A stretch of DNA of 64,000 bases from an uncultured Porphyromonadaceae bacterium (GTDB lineage: Bacteria > Bacteroidota > Bacteroidia > Bacteroidales > Muribaculaceae): NCBI GenBank assembly GCA_947174335.1, contig CAMWIM010000003.1:17116-81115 (forward strand), given 5' to 3'. Shown here piece by piece: positions 54,095 to 63,900 of this stretch. Within the stretch, counting starts at the first letter, position 1, and each line of letters opens with the position of its first letter. The notes under the pieces were generated by a model, which did not search any database, had not been told where the DNA came from, and saw nothing but the letters and a program-made list of their open reading frames with translations. Position numbers and translations under genes: made by a program.

Positions 54095-54344
54095 CTCTTT
54101 ATAGTTTCCAACAGGTACAAATTCTAAGGTAAAAAAGATTGTTTTAGGTTTGCGCGACAAAGGTCTACAAATTTTTATACCTCGCCAAAAAATTTTATAT
54201 GTTATAAAACATATTTTTTAAGACGCCAACCTTTCTTTTTAACCTTGTTTTCTTTGTAACCTGCAATATTTCAATATAATAAGTAACAAAATCGACTCAA
54301 GCTTTAAAATCGTGAAATTTTGTTAAATTTAGAGTTATGAGTAA

Positions 54345-55106
54345 CTATTTGTCATTAAATCGATAAATTTCTAAGGTTTTACCGTCAAAAACACCGTATG
54401 TAAAGTGATTAATCCAATCTCCAAGAATTACAACCTGACAGTTGCCCGGAACGGTATAATTATATATAATGTGTCGATGTCCAAAAACAAAATGAGCAGC
54501 CGGAGCTTCGGGATGCTGAAGATTGTAGTCGAGTGCAAATTTCAAATAGGGGTCGTCTTGGGGCGAGATTTCGGATAGTTCATCTTTATATCCAGCCTTA
54601 CGGCTATGGCTCGACCAAGAGTGGGCAAACGGAATTGTCCAGCGAGGATGAATAGCGGCATAGAGTTTTTGACAGATGGGATTACGGAAAATCGACCGGA
54701 TAAAACGAAAGCCCAATGTGCGTTTACCACATCCGTCGCCATGAGCAATATAGAACCGTGAACCGAAAATTTCCTCGACAAGTGGTCCGTCAACCACTTT
54801 CATGCCGATTTCGTTTGGCAGATAGTCAAAAATCCAAATATCGTGATTGCCTATGAGCCAGGTAATTTTCACTCCCCTATCGGCAAGGCGGGCAAGTGCT
54901 CCAAAAAATCTGACATAACCGCGCGGAACAACATTTCGATATTCAAACCAGTAGTCAAGTATATCCCCGACAAGATAAAGGCAATCGGCATCGTCGGCAA
55001 TTGAGTCGAGAAAATTACACAGCATTATCTCGCGCTGACGTTGCACGGGTGCCATATAGCTTGCACCGAGGTGTAGGTCTGATATGAAATAGGCGCGTTT
55101 AGCCAT
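54345..55106 (-). CDS. UDP-2,3-diacylglucosamine hydrolase, LpxH-like
   Basis: Calcineurin-fold phosphoesterase that cleaves UDP-2,3-diacylglucosamine in lipid A synthesis. The 253-residue protein has the metal motifs SDLHLG, GDILDYWFEY, GNHD, AHGDG and GHRH. The FRFIRSIFRNPICQKLYAAI region is the lid segment. It fits LpxH or its paralogue LpxH2; I cannot separate them by eye. It is the last gene of the nnr-DUF4831-SufT-like run (9 nt gap). Confidence 0.88.
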   Translation of the reverse strand: MAKRAYFISDLHLGASYMAPVQRQREIMLCNFLDSIADDADCLYLVGDILDYWFEYRNVVPRGYVRFFGALARLADRGVKITWLIGNHDIWIFDYLPNEIGMKVVDGPLVEEIFGSRFYIAHGDGCGKRTLGFRFIRSIFRNPICQKLYAAIHPRWTIPFAHSWSSHSRKAGYKDELSEISPQDDPYLKFALDYNLQHPEAPAAHFVFGHRHIIYNYTVPGNCQVVILGDWINHFTYGVFDGKTLEIYRFNDK

Positions 55107-55115
55107 AAGGGGAAG

Positions 55116-55436
55116 TTATAAAAAACCGAGTTCGAGCTTAGCTTCCTCACTCATCATGTCTTGATTCCACTCAGGTTCAAACACAATATTGATATTGACC
55201 GATTTCAAGCCCTCGATTGATTCAAGTTTTATGCGTGCATCATCGACGATAAAGTCAGCCATAGGACAGTTTGGGGCTGTCATGGTCATGTCGATTGTCA
55301 AATTGGCATCGTCGTCAATATCGATTTTATAGACAAGTCCGAGACTGTATATGTCAACCGGAATTTCGGGGTCATATACGGTACGGAGCATTTTTATTAC
55401 TTTTTCTTCGAGTTCAAGTCGCTGCAGAGGTGTCAT
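55116..55436 (-). CDS. MIP18/SufT-like iron-sulfur assembly protein
   Basis: A 106-residue DUF59 protein: VYDPEIPVDIYSLGLVYKI, the conserved Cys in MTAPNCPMADF, and the C-terminal VNINIVFEPEWNQDMMSEEA. Members mature Fe-S proteins. It sits between DUF4831 (20 nt) and lpxH (9 nt). Confidence 0.92.
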   Translation of the reverse strand: MTPLQRLELEEKVIKMLRTVYDPEIPVDIYSLGLVYKIDIDDDANLTIDMTMTAPNCPMADFIVDDARIKLESIEGLKSVNINIVFEPEWNQDMMSEEAKLELGFL

Positions 55437-55456
55437 AACTGATAGAATCTTTTTGT

Positions 55457-56539
55457 TTACAACGCTGATCCGATCTCAGCGGCTGCGCCGGTAGTCGGGT
55501 CAAAGATGAGATAAATCGGTTCTTTCTTGTCGGTGAACGAGTTGGGGTTCAAACCATAGACGATTCCTGATTGAGCAATGTCGATTCGTTTGTCGACCAT
55601 TGTTTTGTCGTCATAAGTGATCTTGACCTGAGCCTTGCCGGGAATGCAATAGGCAAAACCATTTTTGGGAAAGGGAATTTCCTTGCCTTTTTCATCGACA
55701 GGCATTTCGCCTTTTTGGAGCGTAGTCAAAGTGAGGTAAAGCGGGGCACCCGACAGGTCGTCGGCAGCCACGAGTCCGTTTGCCGATACACGGGCGATGA
55801 TTTTATCGGTCACATCTCTTGAGGGGTCGAAAGTGATTGTCGAAACATCGGTCGACACTTTGGTTGTGCCAACAAACATGGCGACCAGTGCAGCTTCTTG
55901 AGCATCGATGTTATCCATAATGATTTGGAGTGCCTGACCATCGGGCGGCATAGACTCTGCCTGACCGGTGATGAAGTCGGTGCGCGACTGACGGAGTGCA
56001 TAAATCTGGGCAGCAGCGAGTTCAGCGCACTTAGCTGTCGACTGACTCTGGAGCATTTCTTCATTAAAAACCTGACGGGCAACATTGGTTTCAAGAGGTG
56101 TAGGTTTTGCCGGCATAGCCTCGGGGAGCACAACTTTTTCGACAGTCAGACTCTTTTCGGTATTGACCGAGACGGGCAAATTTTCTTCGTTAATCATCAT
56201 AAACGGTGTTGAACCGGGTTTGAAGTTAACGATATATTGACGGCTCGGGTCTGCGACACCGCGTGTTGTAACGATTACACTTTTAACCTCGACGCTTACA
56301 CTTTTTTGAGAAATCGGGTCGTCAACGTTGAGATATTTTTTTGCATATTTATAGAAACGCCCCGGCTCCTTGACGGTGGTTTGGGTTTCGACGGTGATGT
56401 CGAGCATCGTCTTGGGAAGCGTATAGGCAAGTCCGTATTCGTTGGCTTTGGTAGCCGTGAATTTTTGAGTTGTTTGTGCAGTCATTGTCAAAGATGCTGA
56501 CACGACTGCCAAGAGTGAGATCAGAGTATTGAATTTCAT
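55457..56539 (-). CDS. DUF4831 family exported protein
   Basis: A 360-residue protein with a signal peptide ending near SLTMTAQ. It resembles the Bacteroidetes DUF4831 family: YGLAYTLPKTMLDITVET, KYLNVDDPISQKSVS and PGSTPFMMINEENLPVS. It is rich in predicted beta structure and has no catalytic motif that I recognise. Its role is unknown. It begins 8 nt after the nnr gene. Confidence 0.82.
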   Translation of the reverse strand: MKFNTLISLLAVVSASLTMTAQTTQKFTATKANEYGLAYTLPKTMLDITVETQTTVKEPGRFYKYAKKYLNVDDPISQKSVSVEVKSVIVTTRGVADPSRQYIVNFKPGSTPFMMINEENLPVSVNTEKSLTVEKVVLPEAMPAKPTPLETNVARQVFNEEMLQSQSTAKCAELAAAQIYALRQSRTDFITGQAESMPPDGQALQIIMDNIDAQEAALVAMFVGTTKVSTDVSTITFDPSRDVTDKIIARVSANGLVAADDLSGAPLYLTLTTLQKGEMPVDEKGKEIPFPKNGFAYCIPGKAQVKITYDDKTMVDKRIDIAQSGIVYGLNPNSFTDKKEPIYLIFDPTTGAAAEIGSAL

Positions 56540-56547
56540 AGGATTTA

Positions 56548-58068
56548 TTATTCTGATTCGACAATCGAATTAATAGCCGGACCGATACAGTCACAGATGT
56601 CTGAAGCGGTTACGGAGTAAAGCCCCTGGCGTTCTTCGGCAATCTCTCCGGCGCGACCATGAATGAAAACGCCCATTATGGCAGCGATTTCGGGGAGGTA
56701 ACCTTGAGCGAGGAACGAGGCAATCAATCCGGTCAGGCAGTCCCCAGCCCCGGGAGTAGCCATTGCGGGTGTACCCGATGAATTGAAATAGATTTTACCG
56801 TCGGGACGAATGATGGCTGTATAGTGGCTTTTAAGAATTATGAATATGTTATATTGATGAGAAACCTCGATTGCTTTTTTAAGACGCTCGTAATCAGTAG
56901 AGCATTGCCCGAAAAGACGGTCAAACTCTCCGGCGTGAGGTGTGATAATTGACATCACCGGGAGGTTATTCAACATCGTGGGACGTTTGGCAATGCAGTT
57001 GAGAGCGTCGGCATCGATGATGACCGGACGGTTGCGCGATGCAAGAAAATCGTCAATGGCGGTAATTGTCAATTCATGGGTGCCGAGTCCCGGTCCGATA
57101 GCTACGGCTGAAAAGTCATTCTTAAGGACGATATTTGAGATGACAATTTCGTGCTTGTCAGCCTGAAACATGGCTTCGGGGACGGCAGTCTGCAAAATAT
57201 TGAAGCCACAACGGGGCGACACTGCGGTCACTTTTCCGACCCCACCACGAATGGCAGCCTTGTTGGCAAATATGGCTGCGCCCATCATGCCGTAGCTTCC
57301 GGCGATAATGGCGGCTGAACCAAGGTCGTTTTTAGAAACGAAACGGTGACGGCGTTTGAGTTTGCGTTTGACATCGTGGCTTTCAATCATGTAGTATGTA
57401 GGCATTATTGTTGCAATCGCCTTTTGGCTGAGTCCGATATCGAGTATTTTCCAATCGCCGACGAGCTCGGCATTTTCACGAAGGAAAAATGCGGGACGTG
57501 GAAATTGTATAGCGAGGGTAATGTCGGCATGGATTACGTTACGATGAATCGAATCTTTGTTCCAATCTCCGAACATGCCCGACGGCACGTCAATTGAAAT
57601 GACGGTCGCACGTGACTCATTGATATATTGGACGAGTGATGTGAATCCGCCGGTCAACTGATCGCGAAGTCCCGAACCAAACAAGCCATCGATCACAAGA
57701 TGGGAGTTCATCAGGTCGGGGAGCGAGAAGGTGTTTGTGACTTCGGTAAAGTCGATGCCGGGCAGCGATGCAATGCGGTCGCGACAAACACGACATTCCT
57801 TGCTGAGACGGTCTCCGCCGATATTAAACAAGAAGATTTGAGGGCGAAAGCCTTTTTCAAAGAGGATGCGTCCTGCCGACAAGGCGTCAGCACCATTATT
57901 GCCGGGTCCCGCAAAAATGACGACAGGTTTTGACGGCAACCATCGCGAAGTGACTTCAGCAACAACGCCCTCACCAACCTTTTCAATCAGATCGATAGCC
58001 GAGACGCCGTCGACCTCGATTGTATATTTATCAATTTCCCGAATTTCGTCGGTTGTGAAAATCTTCAT
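56548..58068 (-). CDS. nnr: Bifunctional NAD(P)H-hydrate repair enzyme (epimerase + dehydratase)
   Basis: Repairs damaged NAD(P)H hydrates. The N-terminal epimerase domain (about 1-215, YjeF_N type) shows FAGPGNNGADALSAGRIL and LVIDGLFGSGL. The C-terminal dehydratase domain (YjeF_C) has GPGLGTHELTI, SIITPHAGEFDRLFG and ATPGAGDCLTGLIASFLAQG. The 506-residue length is normal for the fused enzyme. It opens a four-gene minus-strand run. Confidence 0.95.
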   Translation of the reverse strand: MKIFTTDEIREIDKYTIEVDGVSAIDLIEKVGEGVVAEVTSRWLPSKPVVIFAGPGNNGADALSAGRILFEKGFRPQIFLFNIGGDRLSKECRVCRDRIASLPGIDFTEVTNTFSLPDLMNSHLVIDGLFGSGLRDQLTGGFTSLVQYINESRATVISIDVPSGMFGDWNKDSIHRNVIHADITLAIQFPRPAFFLRENAELVGDWKILDIGLSQKAIATIMPTYYMIESHDVKRKLKRRHRFVSKNDLGSAAIIAGSYGMMGAAIFANKAAIRGGVGKVTAVSPRCGFNILQTAVPEAMFQADKHEIVISNIVLKNDFSAVAIGPGLGTHELTITAIDDFLASRNRPVIIDADALNCIAKRPTMLNNLPVMSIITPHAGEFDRLFGQCSTDYERLKKAIEVSHQYNIFIILKSHYTAIIRPDGKIYFNSSGTPAMATPGAGDCLTGLIASFLAQGYLPEIAAIMGVFIHGRAGEIAEERQGLYSVTASDICDCIGPAINSIVESE

Positions 58069-58103
58069 TGGGCTATTTTTATAGTCTATACAATTTCAAA
58101 CTA

Positions 58104-58111
58104 CAAAGTAA
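58104..58111 (-). promoter_or_regulatory. Possible -7 box of the nnr run
   Basis: TTACTTTG on the minus strand, one mismatch from TAnnTTTG, 36 nt upstream of the nnr start. Confidence 0.35.
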
Positions 58112-58248
58112 GTGAGTTTTTTTGACAATGACTCAATATTTGGCTCAAAATTTTTTAATGAATGTAAAAAAAGCGAGATTTGGCAAGAAAAAAAGAGATT
58201 AAGCGCGACGAATCCAGAACTTTTTTATTTTTGGAGGGGATAAATAAA

Positions 58249-58284
58249 AAAGAGGTCGCTTCGCTCACGCGTAACGACCTCTTT
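58249..58284 (-). terminator. Terminator of the SusCD locus
   Basis: Perfect 10-bp arms (aaagaggtcg/cgacctcttt) with a 16-nt loop. On the minus strand a T-rich tract follows. It lies 20 nt beyond the stop of the last lipoprotein gene. Confidence 0.8.
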
Positions 58285-58304
58285 GATATTAACTTGTTTT
58301 ATTT

Positions 58305-59210
58305 TTACTTGTTTTCAGAAGCAGGCAATACGACTTTAAACGCATCGTTACCATTGCCATAATATAGAGATCCTCCCATTTGTATAAACAAACCTTTGTT
58401 CGGGAATGTTATAACTCCATTTTTGAGAGTACCGCAATAGCCGGCATTCTTAATCGCACTGAGACTGTTTCCATTAGCAAGATAACGACCTGCAGCACTC
58501 CAGAATGCCATTGGACCATATCCCCAGTCCAAGCCGATTTCACAAAGGGGAATATATACACCCGCCGGATCGTTTGCATTAATCTCCAAAAAGTAAGCTT
58601 GACTCGGGTCATATTCTTCGGGATCATAGAGAGGACAATTTTCTCCATAGGGATCTACAAGACGATAAAGACCTTTGCTACCGACTTTCTTTTGAATTTG
58701 GACATTCCATGTTTCAGGATCAAGGCCAAACAGCGATGAAAGAAAACCATCAGTATATTCAGCCTCGCCATCCAATGTTACCCAACGTAAATCATCGAGG
58801 ACTCCTAAAGTAAATGTCAACTGAGGGGTGCCATAAGTAAATGCCTGAGAAGCAGGGATTGTAACTTCTACCTGATAATCAACCAAGTCAAGAGAGTTAT
58901 AATCAAACTGAATTGGGAAAGTTGTTTCGGTTTCACCTTCTTTGAAAGTTACTTCACTTGGAACTTTAAACAATCCTGCCGGGTCATTAACTTCGAGATT
59001 AACGGTAAAAGAACCAACAGAAGTTGAACGACAGATTGTGAAGGTTCTTTCTGAATCACCGGGTTCTAAATTTACAGCTTTTGTTTCTACACCTGTAGGG
59101 AAGAATGCACCCACAGAGTCTTCACCGACAACATAGTCGTCATCGCTACAAGATACGAAAGCGAGCGAAACACAAGCTAAACCGAACAGTTTAAAAATAT
59201 TCTTGTTCAT
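58305..59210 (-). CDS. Surface lipoprotein downstream of SusD
   Basis: A 301-residue protein with a lipobox (LAFVSC, Cys21) followed by SDDD, a context that often leads to surface export in Bacteroidetes. Residues about 40-135 look like a Calx-beta or Ig-like domain (SFTVNLEVNDPAGLFKVPSE, GETETTFPIQF). The C-terminal half is a separate beta-rich domain ending in a Trp/Tyr/Gly-rich region (GLDWGYGPMAFW, MGGSLYYGNGN). It is 26 nt after susD, in the position of SusE/SusF-like binding proteins. The ligand is unknown. Confidence 0.82.
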   Translation of the reverse strand: MNKNIFKLFGLACVSLAFVSCSDDDYVVGEDSVGAFFPTGVETKAVNLEPGDSERTFTICRSTSVGSFTVNLEVNDPAGLFKVPSEVTFKEGETETTFPIQFDYNSLDLVDYQVEVTIPASQAFTYGTPQLTFTLGVLDDLRWVTLDGEAEYTDGFLSSLFGLDPETWNVQIQKKVGSKGLYRLVDPYGENCPLYDPEEYDPSQAYFLEINANDPAGVYIPLCEIGLDWGYGPMAFWSAAGRYLANGNSLSAIKNAGYCGTLKNGVITFPNKGLFIQMGGSLYYGNGNDAFKVVLPASENK

Positions 59211-59236
59211 AATTTCAGTTTCTTTTAAATTCTAAA

Positions 59237-60940
59237 TTACCACACAAATACCGGAGAATCACTTGTAGGCTTGATTGGTGTGGGATTGTTTACAAGTGCA
59301 AGGTTGTAGTTAACCTCTGTTCCAACGAAACACAAAGTCATCCATTGAGGAGGAGTCGTAGTATTCCAACGATAGTCCTTAATGTGATTGGTACCTTCAT
59401 AGTTTCTGATGATACCCTTGTTGAGACGTTTTATATCGTAAGTAGCATGACCTTCGCCCCAGAGCTCGACACGACGTTGCCACCAAACTTCATTTTGGAA
59501 TGCCGATGTTGACTCATTTCCATAAGCTTCGTTGTGAGTACCGTAAACATATTCAGGGTCACGCTGTTTTGCAAACGCAGTAAGAAGTTCAATACCACGA
59601 GACTCAGACTGCATTCCGGCAGCTTCAGCCTCAATAAGCATCATCTCTTCAACACGCATGTAAGGAACATCCTGAAGGAAACCTACATACTGGTTATTGT
59701 GACCTTCTTCGCCACCTGCCACACGGAACTTCAATGAAGCGCCACCAATGTAGTAACCGGTTTCATTGCTACCGATGTTGGTTTTGGCAAGAGTTGTCGG
59801 ATAATCAGAATAATCTGAAGCAAAGGTAACTGTTGCTTGAGTCGGGGCACCTTCGGAATATGTATCGGCGATTGAAAAGTCGATAAAACATTTTTTTCTA
59901 ATATCGCTTGAAGGAATTGTGCTGTACAAGTGATAGTCGATAGCCAACGGATATCCATAATTAGAGGCGTATCCACAAGCTGATTTGTCTGTAATTTCAA
60001 GACTTACGAGAGAACCCCAAGAAGAGTCAGCATCATTAAGAAGAATACATGGATCGTCGGGTTTGAATTGACCGGCAAACATCCAAGAAGAGTTGTTTGC
60101 GGTGTTAAAACCTGTATTACGGTTTGTGTATTCATCGCTTGTCAACATAGCATAACCTTCTTGAGCAAGTTTGGCATATTTTTCAGCCTCAGCCCACTCG
60201 CCCATTGTAAGATATGCGCGAGCCTTCAAGCCATAAACCACTGACAAGTTCACCACATATTTATTACTACGTTCAAAATCGGCAAGATATTGTTCAGCCT
60301 TATTGAGGTCATCAATAATGAACTGCCACATTTTTTCATTAGTGGCACGAGGATTGTTTGTACCTTCTTGAATTGTAGTTTTTTCAGTTACAATCGGAGC
60401 TGTCGGAGCCTGTTTGTCAAGAGTGTATGTAGTTTCGGCATACATGCGGGCAACATCTTGATAAAACAATGCACGCATAGCATAAGCCTGACCGGCGCCC
60501 TGACGTTCTTTAACTGTCATATTGTCTTCATCGAGCAATGACAGAAGGTTATTACAGTTTTTAATCCAACCATAATAGCAAGTAATAGGGACCTGAGCAA
60601 CTGCATAGCGCGGACCTAAGCCTGTACCGCAAAATGCCCAAGTCTGCAAGTGAGACCCTGAGTTTGTGATAACAACATCATTTCCCATTACATCGTGCTG
60701 GAGGAACATGCCGGGATAACCAAAGTCATAGGGATAGCTATTGATGTTAGCGGTTCCGCCATAATATGGCTGACCGATAGTCGGAGTAGTCAAAGAGCCG
60801 ACAAAGTTCTCAAAGCTACCGGGAGCCTGCGCAGCTTGTCCTGATGTGACAGTACTACTCTGAGGATTGATTTCCTCAATACAGCTGACTAATCCGAATG
60901 AAGCAGCTGCAATAAGTGTTAAATATGCTATTTTTTTCAT
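59237..60940 (-). CDS. susD: SusD/RagB-family nutrient-binding lipoprotein
   Basis: Outer-membrane surface lipoprotein that captures substrate and caps the SusC channel. The signal and lipobox end at LVSC (Cys20). The N terminus (APGSFENFVGSLTTP) and the helical TPR-like regions, for example KMWQFIIDDLNKAEQYL and GLKARAYLTMGEWAEAEKYA, are typical. The C-terminal half has YMRVEEMMLIEAEA and WWQRRVELWGEGHATYDIKR. The 567-residue length is normal. It starts 14 nt after susC. The gene symbol denotes the family only. Confidence 0.93.
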   Translation of the reverse strand: MKKIAYLTLIAAASFGLVSCIEEINPQSSTVTSGQAAQAPGSFENFVGSLTTPTIGQPYYGGTANINSYPYDFGYPGMFLQHDVMGNDVVITNSGSHLQTWAFCGTGLGPRYAVAQVPITCYYGWIKNCNNLLSLLDEDNMTVKERQGAGQAYAMRALFYQDVARMYAETTYTLDKQAPTAPIVTEKTTIQEGTNNPRATNEKMWQFIIDDLNKAEQYLADFERSNKYVVNLSVVYGLKARAYLTMGEWAEAEKYAKLAQEGYAMLTSDEYTNRNTGFNTANNSSWMFAGQFKPDDPCILLNDADSSWGSLVSLEITDKSACGYASNYGYPLAIDYHLYSTIPSSDIRKKCFIDFSIADTYSEGAPTQATVTFASDYSDYPTTLAKTNIGSNETGYYIGGASLKFRVAGGEEGHNNQYVGFLQDVPYMRVEEMMLIEAEAAGMQSESRGIELLTAFAKQRDPEYVYGTHNEAYGNESTSAFQNEVWWQRRVELWGEGHATYDIKRLNKGIIRNYEGTNHIKDYRWNTTTPPQWMTLCFVGTEVNYNLALVNNPTPIKPTSDSPVFVW

Positions 60941-60954
60941 TTGTTTACAACTAA

Positions 60955-63900
60955 TTAAAAGTTAATCTGAACACCACCTGAAATATTTCTCATCGGAGAA
61001 TATGTAGGAACAGATCCATTTCCTGAGAAAGCATATCGAGGATCAAAACCTTTTCTCTTTGAAACGAAGCAAAGATTTTCTCCCATTGCATAAACACGGA
61101 TTTTGCTAATTTCTTTACAGAATTTGGGCAGAGTATAACCAACCATAAATGACTGGAAGTTGAGATAGCTTGCGTCTGTAAGGAATCGGCTTGAACGAGC
61201 TGTTGTATATTGGTCGCCATATTGCCAACGTGGAATATCGCTGCTTGTGTTTTCGGGAGTCCATGCTTTGAGGTAATCTTTGTGGAAGTTGCTACCACCG
61301 GCACCACTTGCATCAGGAGACATAAGTGAAGCATAACGCTGGTCATACAATTTACCACCGATTTGATAATCAAAAGTCGCTGAAATATCAAATTTACCCA
61401 AACGCAAACTTGTGCTGAAACCACCAAACAATTTTGGTAACGAAGAACCGAGTTCATAATAGGTTGCTTCATTGGGGTTAGTTGTTACATCATCTTTCAA
61501 TGTACCCGGACGGTCATTATATTGAGCACCGGTTTCAGGATTAATGTTTGACGAATCCACATAATAGGTCGCCTCACCTTGTTCGTTAGGTCCGGCATAT
61601 ACCGGCAACATAACATTGTAAAGCGGTTTGCCTACTTCATACCACATACCGATATTATTCTTTGATTCAGAGAAACCTCCGCGGTCGAGAACTTTAGACT
61701 GGGGCAAAGAGAGTATTTTTGATGCATTGTGTGAAAAGTTAAGACTCAAATCCCAGCTGTAGTCACGAGTGCGAATAATACCACCCTGAAGAGCTACTTC
61801 AACACCGGTATTGGAAATGTCGCCCAAGTTACCATAGTAACCGCGAGATCCGAGGGTCTCGGGAATTGATAACCAGAAGAGAAGGTCTGAGGTCTTTTTA
61901 TAATATACATCAATATTACCTGTTAAACGATTGTTTAAGAAACCAAATTCAACACCAAAGTTAAAGTTGGTAGTTGTTTCCCAAGTAATATCAGGATTAC
62001 CTACACGATAGAAGTTAGGTGACATGCTGACCTTGTCGGCAGCACTCAATTGATAAAGGTCAATGTATGCCCAGTTTCCGATATTGTCATTACCTTGCTG
62101 ACCGATAGATGCCTTAACTTTCAACAAATCAATCCAACGTACATCGGTAAAGAAGTCTTTATTTACAAGCCAAGCGGCACCAAACGACCAAAAGTTACCC
62201 CACCATTTGTCTTTGGCAAAGCGAGAAGATGCATCACGACGATAAGACGCTGAAGCAAAATATTTATTGTCATATTCATATTGGGCACGTCCGAAATAAC
62301 CTTCTACGTTATAAACGGTCTGATATGATTCTGAACTTACCTTATTGGCAAAGGCATTAATTTCAGTAATATCGGGAGAGAAACCACCCTGGGCAGTTGC
62401 CGATAGATAATTGGTTCTTGTTCTGTAGTACTCGTGACCGATCATTGCATTCACGCCGTGAAGACCAAAATCTTGAGAGTATGTAAGAGTCTGAGTATTA
62501 TTGGTGCGGAAACCTGTAGTTACTTTTTTAACCAAGCTACCGTTAATACCCATAGCCGGACCATAGAAACAATTCTGATAATCAGATTCACTTGTTTCAC
62601 CCCAGTTTACGTTGCTGGTGATATTAGCCTTAAGCCAAGAGGTGATATTAACATCTACTGTTAATGTTCCATTCAACTGGTTGCCATCCTGACTGTTTTT
62701 GTTGTACATGTTGTTACCAATCGGGTTTGCATTTTGCATAAACGGACGGTTTATACCTCCGTAACCGATAGGTTGATTAGCAACACCCCAGTCATAAGCC
62801 TTGTGACCATACTGGTCTTCTCTGATAACCGGATTCCCGGCTTCATCAGCAACTCGAACATAAAGAGGGAAAATCGGAGCAATCATTGATGTAAAATACA
62901 TCATGTTGGTTGAATTTGACGCAGTTCCGAGGTTAGGATTAAGAGAACTCTTAGAGTTTACATAACCAACATTAACACCGACCTTGAGCCAATCTTTTGC
63001 TTGATAATCGCCTTTGAAACGGGCTGCGAAGCGTTTATAGTTTGACTTATCAATAATACCTTCTTCGTTTAGATATGAAGCACTTGTATAATAAGACAAT
63101 TTATTAACGCTACCATTTACGCTAACATTATATTCCTGACGAAGACCGGTTCTATATGCTTCATCAGTCCAGCTGTCGTTAGTGAGGTAGTATTTTTCGC
63201 CCATATATTCATAAAAACGTCCTTTTTGAGCATAAGGATTCAGTTTACCATTCATTCCGATGAGAAGCTGACCAACAGGAACATCATAAATGTTGTAAGC
63301 AAGATTTTTAAGCATATCGCTGTTTGCTTTCACATTTGCCTCAGCCGGGGTCATACCCAAGCCGTTTACGTTTCTATTATACATCTGAGTATAATATGCT
63401 TCATAATATTGACCGGGGTCGGTGATCACATCATATTCTTGAAGAGCACGAGTATTGGCACCCCATCTCATGTCAACAGAAACTTTTGCTTGTTCTGATT
63501 GACCCTTTTTAGTAGTGATGATGATAACGCCGGCCGCACCACGGGCACCATAAAGAGCGGCTGATGCGGCATCTTTAAGAACTGAAACCGATTCAATATC
63601 TTCTTGAGGAATATTTGACAGAGTAGCGGTGTAGGGCGAACCATCAACGATAACAAGAGGGTCGGTACTGGCATACATTGATGCGATACCGCGAATGTTT
63701 ATACTTCCCTGACCGCCGCCGGGCTGACCTGAGCTACCTCTCATTTGTAAACCGGCAACTGAACCAACGAGAGCATCAGCTACGTTTGTTACAATATGCT
63801 TTTCGAGATCTTCTGATTTTACAACAGCTGCCGATCCGGTAAACGCTGATTTTTTCTCAGTACCGTATGCAACAACCATAACCTCATCAAGAGTAGTTAC

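Noticed and set aside
58180..58362. A 60-codon plus-strand open frame near the Sus locus terminator
   Set aside because: It overlaps the terminator and the end of the lipoprotein gene on the other strand.
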